A stretch of 17,886 bases of DNA from Actinomycetes bacterium (GTDB lineage: Bacteria; Actinomycetota; Actinomycetes; S36-B12). The notes beneath the pieces were generated by a model that searched no databases, was not told the DNA's origin, and worked only from the letters and a program-made list of their open reading frames with translations. Positions 13,997-17,886 of the stretch are shown here, in pieces (within the stretch, counting starts at the first letter, position 1; every line of letters begins with the position of its first letter). The translations under genes were made by a program, and so were the position numbers. The stretch covers positions 1 through 17,886 of the forward strand of contig JAUHZW010000018.1 of NCBI GenBank assembly GCA_030425745.1, written 5' to 3'.

Positions 13997-14320
13997 ATGG
14001 GAGCAACCAAGCAGGTCACGGACGCCAGCTTCGCCGACGACGTCCTGATGAGCGACAAGCCCGTCATCGTGGACTTCTGGGCGGAGTGGTGCGGTCCGTG
14101 CAAGATGGTCGCCCCGATCCTCGAGGAGATCGCCAAGGACCACGACTCCATCGTGGTGGCCAAGCTCAATGTGGATGAGAACCCGCAGACGGCTGCCTCG
14201 TACGGCATCACGTCGATCCCGACGATGAACGTCTACCAGGGCGGTCAGATCGTCAAGACCATCATCGGCGCGAAGCCCAAGGCCGCCCTTCTGGCTGACC
14301 TCGCGCCGTACCTGTCGTAG
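13997..14320 (+). CDS. trxA: Thioredoxin
   Basis: A 107-residue classical thioredoxin, reduced by TrxB and used to reduce cytoplasmic protein disulfides. The active site WCGPC is at residues 31-35 (C32/C35), the buried Asp at 26 and the cis-proline at 75 in Ser-Ile-Pro-Thr. Full length, with no extension. The ATG at 13997 follows a GAAGGAG Shine-Dalgarno with good spacing. It is the second gene of a trxB-trxA pair and corresponds to Rv3914 (trxC). Its TAG stop (14318-14320) is in the same reading frame as the following cwlM coding sequence, with only a few codons between. Confidence 0.97.
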   Translation: MGATKQVTDASFADDVLMSDKPVIVDFWAEWCGPCKMVAPILEEIAKDHDSIVVAKLNVDENPQTAASYGITSIPTMNVYQGGQIVKTIIGAKPKAALLADLAPYLS

Positions 14321-14386
14321 GGCGCACTGATCACCGAGCACGACACCGCGCCCGGGCTGCTGCGGCGCGGTGATCGCGGACCGGCG

Positions 14387-15412
14387 GTGGCCGAGGTGCG
14401 TGGCCGTCTGGTCCAGTTCGGGCTGGGCCGCGAGGACGCACCCGATCCGCAGGCCTTTGACGAGGAGCTTGACGAGGCTGTCCGCACGTTCCAGCAGGAG
14501 CGCGGCATCACCGTCGACGGCATAGTCGGCCCCCAGACCTTCCGGCGACTGGATGAGGCGCGCTGGCAATTGGGTGACCGGGTGCTGTCCTACATTCCCG
14601 GGCACCTCACCACCGGCGACGATGTCGCAGAGCTCCAGCGCCGACTGAGTCAGTTGGGCTTTGCTGCCGGACGGCCGGACGGCATGTTCGGGCCCGAGAC
14701 GGATACGGCGTTGCGTGAGTTCCAACAGGGTGTCGGGGTCACCGCCGACGGCATGTGCGGGCCGGACACCTTCCGGGCCTTCGAGCGACTCGTACGGACG
14801 ATCTCCGGCGGCAATGCGGCGCACCTGCGTGAGCAGGTGACCCTGACCGCCCTGCAGTCGGGCATCGCCGACAAGGTGATCGTCGTCGATCCCGGTGACA
14901 CGGTGGATCCCGATCTGTGTCACGCGATCAGTGTGCGGTTGGAGGGTCGGCTGGCTGCGCTGGGGACGCAGGTGCTGCTCACCCGGCCGGCGGACATGGA
15001 TCGGCCACTGGCCTTCCCGGACGACCCGTCGCGCGCGGCCTTCGCCAACGAGGTGGGGGCAGATCTGGTCGTCTCCCTCCACGTCGACCGCTCAATCAGT
15101 CCTGTGCCCAACGGTCTGGCGACCTTCTACTTCGGCGACCCGCGTGGCGGCACCTACTCCCCCGGTGGCCGGATCCTGGCCCAGCGGATCCACGACGAGT
15201 TGACGAGCCGGACCGATCTGCTGGACTGCCGCACGCATGCCCGAACCTGGGATCTGCTGCGCATGACGCGGATGCCCGCGGTGCGGGTCGAACTCGGCTA
15301 CGTCTCGCATCCGGAGGATGTGCGCAGGCTGGAGAACCCGGCCTTCCAGGACGCCGTGGCCGATGCACTGACGGCGGCTCTCACGGCCTTCTGCGCCCCT
15401 CGCCCGTCGTAA
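14387..15412 (+). CDS. cwlM: CwlM-type degenerate N-acetylmuramoyl-L-alanine amidase, peptidoglycan regulator
   Basis: Two peptidoglycan-binding repeats (near residues 1-60 and 75-135) precede an amidase_3-like domain (about 160-341). Gene order after trxA matches mycobacterial CwlM (Rv3915), a cytoplasmic protein that activates MurA when phosphorylated by PknB and interacts with FhaA and MurJ rather than cutting cell wall. The amidase fold has lost catalytic parts. After Val-Val-Asp-Pro-Gly the zinc-binding His and the loop carrying the zinc-binding Glu are absent (a deletion), while the later Ser-Leu-His and the C-terminal Val-Glu-Leu-Gly-Tyr are kept. Family alignment predicts the first repeat begins upstream (Arg-Arg-Gly-Asp, from about 14363), but no ATG, GTG or TTG exists in frame between the trxA stop and GTG 14387; CTG 14327, 14357 or 14360 may be the true start. 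The coordinates given are the conventional minimum. Confidence 0.88.
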   Translation: MAEVRGRLVQFGLGREDAPDPQAFDEELDEAVRTFQQERGITVDGIVGPQTFRRLDEARWQLGDRVLSYIPGHLTTGDDVAELQRRLSQLGFAAGRPDGMFGPETDTALREFQQGVGVTADGMCGPDTFRAFERLVRTISGGNAAHLREQVTLTALQSGIADKVIVVDPGDTVDPDLCHAISVRLEGRLAALGTQVLLTRPADMDRPLAFPDDPSRAAFANEVGADLVVSLHVDRSISPVPNGLATFYFGDPRGGTYSPGGRILAQRIHDELTSRTDLLDCRTHARTWDLLRMTRMPAVRVELGYVSHPEDVRRLENPAFQDAVADALTAALTAFCAPRPS

Positions 15413-15425
15413 TCCCTCGTCGAGT

Positions 15426-15449
15426 GGCGAGTTGTGTACGCGACTCGCC
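15426..15449. terminator. Bidirectional hairpin between cwlM and hepT
   Basis: GGCGAGT (15426-15432) pairs perfectly with ACTCGCC (15443-15449) around a 10-base loop. It lies 14 bases after the cwlM stop and 39 bases after the convergent hepT stop, the expected place for a shared terminator. No T-run follows on either strand. Confidence 0.5.
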
Positions 15450-15487
15450 GAGGCTCAGCGTCGACAACGCGCCAATCAACGGGGGCC

Positions 15488-15823
15488 TCAGGTGGCGTCG
15501 GCTTCGGCGAGTTCAGCGCGGATGTGCCGTTCGATGTCAGGCAGATCGAGATCGACGGTCTGCTGGATGATCGACATGTCCACGTGGACATACCCGTGGG
15601 CGATTCGATTCCTCGTTGCCCACATGAGAGGCCATTGATCGCCGAAGGTGCGTTCACGCAGGTCATCGGAGGTTCTCGCCAGCGCTTCGATCATGGCTGC
15701 GAGTCGCATCGCCACAGCGTCAGCGACCGTGTCGTCGGACAGGTCCGTTCGATTCAGATGCTCTCGTAGTACGGCGACATGATGCAGAGCGTCACGCAGG
15801 AGGTCCCGGTCGGTGCGGCTCAC
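15488..15823 (-). CDS. hepT: HepT-family HEPN toxin
   Basis: A 111-residue HEPN-domain protein (DUF86/HepT). The diagnostic R-x4-H-x-Y motif is intact at 71-78 (Arg71, His76, Tyr78); in this family Arg and His form the RNase active site, and the partner nucleotidyltransferase neutralises the toxin by adding AMP groups to the Tyr. The protein is all-helical in composition and of normal length. It starts with GTG 15823-15821 overlapping the stop of the upstream antitoxin gene (GTGA), without a strong ribosome site of its own, so its synthesis should be coupled to the antitoxin. RNase activity and the RNA target are inferred from the family. It converges with cwlM. Confidence 0.88.
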   Translation of the reverse strand: MSRTDRDLLRDALHHVAVLREHLNRTDLSDDTVADAVAMRLAAMIEALARTSDDLRERTFGDQWPLMWATRNRIAHGYVHVDMSIIQQTVDLDLPDIERHIRAELAEADAT

Positions 15824-16308
15824 AGGGGGACGGCCTCGTCAAGGATCTGCGTCCGCATCGGTGGACGCAGATTGGCCAAGGGAACGATGTCCACTGGGCT
15901 GCCGAGTGTGCCCGAGAGATCCGCCTCCAGTGCGGCGATCGCCATGAGACTCGGCGGATGGGTGAAGTCCACGAGGAGGTCGATGTCCGAGTCGGCTGTG
16001 TCGTCTCCTCGGGCCACGCTGCCGAAGACCTGCACGCGTCGACCATGATGGGATCGGATGGCGGAGAGAACATCAGCTCGCCGTCCCTCCAGAGCCCGCG
16101 CGCGGGCCGTGACGCCGTGGAACCGCAGCAGTCGAGACACCTCGGGCTGGCTTCGGCCGACGGCCTGGGCGATCTCCCGTTGCGTGAGGCCCGCGGCATG
16201 ACCTCGTCGCACCGCAGCAACAATCAGAGCCCGAGACCGTTCATGCAGTGCGTCGGCCTCTTGGGCAGTTGCGGTCATGACCGCAACGACATCACCACGA
16301 GTGCTCAT
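15820..16308 (-). CDS. mntA: MntA-type antitoxin nucleotidyltransferase with N-terminal HTH
   Basis: A 162-residue, two-domain protein. Residues about 40-62 form a helix-turn-helix (Thr-Gln-Arg-Glu-Ile-Ala, then Ser-Gln-Pro-Glu-Val-Ser-Arg). Residues 90-162 form a minimal nucleotidyltransferase: Gly-Ser-Val-Ala-Arg-Gly at 96-101, metal-binding Asp108 and Asp110, and the third Asp at 140. MNT antitoxins AMPylate the Tyr of the HepT motif; most lack a DNA-binding domain, so this one probably also represses its own promoter. The ATG at 16308-16306 is chosen because a TAGCAT box lies seven bases upstream. The frame stays open to 16491, but that extension overlaps a microprotein gene in another frame and looks non-coding. 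Its stop overlaps the hepT start by four bases. Confidence 0.88.
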   Translation of the reverse strand: MSTRGDVVAVMTATAQEADALHERSRALIVAAVRRGHAAGLTQREIAQAVGRSQPEVSRLLRFHGVTARARALEGRRADVLSAIRSHHGRRVQVFGSVARGDDTADSDIDLLVDFTHPPSLMAIAALEADLSGTLGSPVDIVPLANLRPPMRTQILDEAVPL

Positions 16309-16322
16309 ATAGCAAATGCTAT
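16309..16322. promoter_or_regulatory. Operator and leaderless promoter of the mntA-hepT operon
   Basis: ATAGCA-AA-TGCTAT (16309-16322) is a perfect inverted repeat of six-base arms directly against the antitoxin ATG. On the minus strand it contains TAGCAT (16321-16316), a TANNNT -10 box placed seven bases before the ATG. A dimer bound to the repeat would cover the -10 box and the start site. The helix-turn-helix of the antitoxin is the obvious candidate ligand. Confidence 0.6.
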
Positions 16323-16333
16323 CAACATGTCCG

Positions 16334-16423
16334 TCAGCGGTGTCGAGGCCAGATGAGGCGGACGAGGAAGCCGGCGAGGACACCCACGGCCACCAGTCCC
16401 AGCAGGACAAGCACACGCCGCAT
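16334..16423 (-). CDS. 29-residue single-helix membrane microprotein
   Basis: ATG at 16423-16421 opens a 29-codon frame ending in TGA at 16336-16334. The product is Met-Arg-Arg, then about 21 hydrophobic residues (Val/Leu/Ala/Gly), then a Trp-Pro-Arg-His-Arg tail, which is a complete transmembrane helix with positive ends. A purine-rich AAAGGGGG (16436-16429) lies five bases upstream and is one mismatch from an ideal Shine-Dalgarno. A TAGAGT -10 box (16453-16448) would give a leader of about 18 bases. Third codon positions are strongly G/C. The gene sits just upstream of, and in the same direction as, the mntA-hepT operon, whose operator starts 11 bases after its stop. I do not recognise a family; function is unknown, and membrane toxin, regulator or unrelated small protein are all possible. 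Confidence 0.5.
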   Translation of the reverse strand: MRRVLVLLGLVAVGVLAGFLVRLIWPRHR

Positions 16424-16446
16424 GTCGGCCCCCTTTCTCCGGGGCC

Positions 16447-16453
16447 TACTCTA
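16447..16453. promoter_or_regulatory. Overlapping divergent -10 boxes, aminotransferase and microprotein
   Basis: TACTCT on the plus strand (16447-16452) and TAGAGT on the minus strand (16453-16448) occupy the same seven bases. Each fits TANNNT. The plus box would drive the aminotransferase gene with a leader of roughly 48 bases and the minus box the microprotein gene. No clear -35 is seen for either. Confidence 0.45.
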
Positions 16454-16506
16454 GGCGGGCGATGGCGCCTGACAACAGGCCCGGATCTCACAGGGAGGTG
16501 AGCGGT

Positions 16507-17805
16507 GTGACGACAGCAGGATCTCGACTCGACCCATGGGTGGATGCGTACGCCGCCCGCGCCAATGCGATGCGTGCCTCGGAGATCCGAGCCCTCTTCG
16601 CCGTGGCCTCCCGCCCGGAGGTCGTCTCACTGGCCGGCGGCATGCCGTACGTGCAGGCCCTTCCGGTCGACATGCTCACCTCGACGGCCGAGCGCCTGCT
16701 GAAGGAGCGCGGCCCGGTGGCCCTGCAGTACGGCTCCGGGCAGGGCGACGTCACTCTGCGGGAGCAGATCCTGGATGTGATCGGCGAGGTCGGCGTCACT
16801 GCCCACCCCGACGACATCGTCGTGACCACCGGCTCCCAGATGGCGCTCGACCTCGTGACCCGGGTGTTCTGCGATCCGGGTGACGTCGTGATCGTCGAGG
16901 CCCCGTCGTACGTCGGCGCACTGGGGGTGTTCAAGGCCTTCGAGTGTGAGGTCATCCATGTGGCCATGGACGACGAAGGCCTTGTGCCGCAAGCACTTTC
17001 TGAGGCTCTTGAGCGGTGTGAGCGAGAAGGCAAGACCGTCAAGCTGATCTACACGATCCCGAGCTTCCACAATCCGGCCGGTGTCACGCAGGGCCCCGAG
17101 CGTCGGGCGCAGATCCTGAGCATCGCGCAGTCCGCCGGTGTGCTGCTCCTGGAGGACGACCCCTACGGCCTCCTCGGGTTCGAGGGTGAGCCCCCGCGGG
17201 CGATCCGGGCCGACGATGCCGAGGGGGTGGTGTACCTCGGATCGTTCTCCAAGACGATCGCCTCCGGCCTGCGGGTCGGCTGGGCCGTCGCCCCCCACGG
17301 GGTTCGCGAGAAGTTGGTGCTGGCGGCCGAGGCCGCCATCCTGTGCCCGTCGAACTACGCCCAACTGACGGTGTCGGAGTACCTCGCCACGCAGCCGTGG
17401 CGAGAGCAGATCAAGACGTTCCGAGAGGTGTATCGCGAACGACGCGATGCCCTGCTGGAGTCCCTGCAGGCGCTGATGCCCGAGGGCACCACGTGGACGA
17501 TTCCGGCCGGCGGCTTCTACTCCTGGCTGACGCTGCCCGAGGGGCTCGACGCCACCGCGATGCTCCCGCGAGCCGTGGCCAACCTCGTCGCCTACGTGCC
17601 CGGAACGGGCTTCTACGTGGACGGTCAGGGTCGGCAGAACATGCGGCTGTCCTACTGCTACCCCGAGCCGGATCGCATCCGTGAGGGTGTCCGACGTCTG
17701 GCCGCCGTGATCGAGGAGGAGCTGGAGCTCGTCCAGACCTTCGGCACGACACACGCTCTGAACCCGGTGACCGGCTCGTCGGTCCCCTCACCTGACCTCG
17801 CGTAG
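16507..17805 (+). CDS. PLP-dependent aminotransferase, fold type I (Aro8/LysN-like)
   Basis: A 432-residue pyridoxal-phosphate enzyme of the class I/II aminotransferase superfamily, closest in style to the MocR-domain/2-aminoadipate aminotransferase group. Visible landmarks are the Asn-Pro-Ala-Gly cofactor-binding motif (Asn189), Asp-Asp-Pro-Tyr-Gly (217-221) holding the pyridine ring, the Schiff-base Lys249 in Ser-Phe-Ser-Lys, and the phosphate-binding Arg of Gly-Leu-Arg-Val-Gly-Trp just after it. There is no N-terminal GntR DNA-binding domain, so it is an enzyme rather than a MocR regulator. The substrate is unknown. GTG 16507 is preferred because GGGAGGTGA lies five bases upstream; ATG 16462 in the same frame, nine bases after TACTCT, is the alternative. 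The D-Ala-D-Ala ligase gene begins eight bases after its stop, so a link to D-amino acid or precursor supply is possible but unproven. Confidence 0.9.
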   Translation: MTTAGSRLDPWVDAYAARANAMRASEIRALFAVASRPEVVSLAGGMPYVQALPVDMLTSTAERLLKERGPVALQYGSGQGDVTLREQILDVIGEVGVTAHPDDIVVTTGSQMALDLVTRVFCDPGDVVIVEAPSYVGALGVFKAFECEVIHVAMDDEGLVPQALSEALERCEREGKTVKLIYTIPSFHNPAGVTQGPERRAQILSIAQSAGVLLLEDDPYGLLGFEGEPPRAIRADDAEGVVYLGSFSKTIASGLRVGWAVAPHGVREKLVLAAEAAILCPSNYAQLTVSEYLATQPWREQIKTFREVYRERRDALLESLQALMPEGTTWTIPAGGFYSWLTLPEGLDATAMLPRAVANLVAYVPGTGFYVDGQGRQNMRLSYCYPEPDRIREGVRRLAAVIEEELELVQTFGTTHALNPVTGSSVPSPDLA

Positions 17806-17813
17806 GAGGACAC

Positions 17814-17886
17814 ATGCACGTGCTGGTGCTGGCCGGGGGTCTCTCGGCCGAGCGTGATGTCTCGCTGCGCTCCGGGCGGCGGGTGG
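17814..17886 (+). CDS. ddl: D-alanine-D-alanine ligase, N-terminal fragment (partial)
   Basis: The window ends 73 bases into this gene. The 24 visible codons start at ATG 17814, with GGAGG in TAGGAGGACAC just upstream overlapping the stop of the aminotransferase gene. They read as a Val/Leu beta strand followed by Ala-Gly-Gly-x-Ser-x-Glu-Arg-Asp-Val-Ser-Leu-Arg-Ser-Gly, the Gly-Gly-x-Ser-x-Glu-x-x-Val-Ser signature of D-Ala-D-Ala ligases. The enzyme joins two D-alanines with ATP to supply the end of the peptidoglycan stem peptide. A ligase-fold paralogue of different specificity cannot be excluded from so short a fragment. Confidence 0.82.
   Translation, partial: MHVLVLAGGLSAERDVSLRSGRRV

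Noticed and set aside
13868..15082. Long minus-strand open frame (404 codons) across trxA and cwlM
   Set aside because: Covers two well-recognised genes on the plus strand and shows no domain; composition is that of a shadow frame.
16309..16491. Upstream extension of the antitoxin frame by 61 codons
   Set aside because: It crosses the inverted repeat and the microprotein gene in another frame. Composition (Trp/Ser/Pro/Cys mix) is unlike a structured domain.
16627..17754. Minus-strand open frame (375 codons) under the aminotransferase gene
   Set aside because: His/Gly/Arg/Gln-rich with no motif, opposite a gene whose PLP motifs are all intact.

Overview
The window is GC-rich chromosomal DNA with tightly packed genes, many GTG starts and strong G/C preference at third codon positions. 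From pcnA to cwlM the gene order is the same as the Mycobacterium tuberculosis block Rv3907c to Rv3915 (pcnA, mutT4, Rv3909, mviN/murJ, sigM, its anti-sigma gene, trxB, trxC, cwlM), which lies beside parB/parA near the replication origin. The left edge (a DUF5318 gene followed by a penicillin-binding protein gene) corresponds to the Rv0049-ponA1 pair. This points firmly to an actinomycete; genus cannot be read from the sequence.

Layout. 1-771, minus: the N-terminus of a class A penicillin-binding protein and the upstream DUF5318 zinc-ribbon gene. 795-3722, plus: an MFS transporter, a five-helix membrane protein and a 62-residue small protein behind a LacI/cre-type palindrome. 3758-5251, minus: the CCA-adding enzyme. 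5323-11268, plus: four genes joined by ATGA overlaps (MutT4-type Nudix hydrolase, a DUF6049 secreted/anchored protein, the lipid II flippase MurJ, and a pseudokinase with a discoidin-like ectodomain). 11324-12875, plus: the ECF sigma factor SigM and its membrane anti-sigma factor. 13003-15412, plus: trxB, trxA and the degenerate amidase CwlM. 15488-16423, minus: an accessory HepT/MntA toxin-antitoxin pair and a 29-residue membrane microprotein. 16507 onward, plus: a fold-type I aminotransferase and the first codons of a D-Ala-D-Ala ligase.

How the genes fit together. Peptidoglycan synthesis dominates: polymerisation (PBP), flipping (MurJ), control of the pathway (MurJ-associated pseudokinase, CwlM) and the D-Ala-D-Ala branch (ddl). 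Around these sit envelope stress signalling (SigM and its anti-sigma factor) and thiol redox control (TrxB/TrxA). The MurJ and pseudokinase parts, fused in mycobacterial MviN, are separate genes here. The toxin-antitoxin pair and microprotein sit at the edge of the conserved block.

Many starts show a TANNNT box 6-8 bases upstream and little or no Shine-Dalgarno sequence, so leaderless transcription appears common. Two short divergent intergenic regions carry -10 boxes that overlap on opposite strands. No tRNA, rRNA, CRISPR array, insertion sequence or prophage was seen. There is no gene-free stretch above 300 bases; the longest is 3368-3533.
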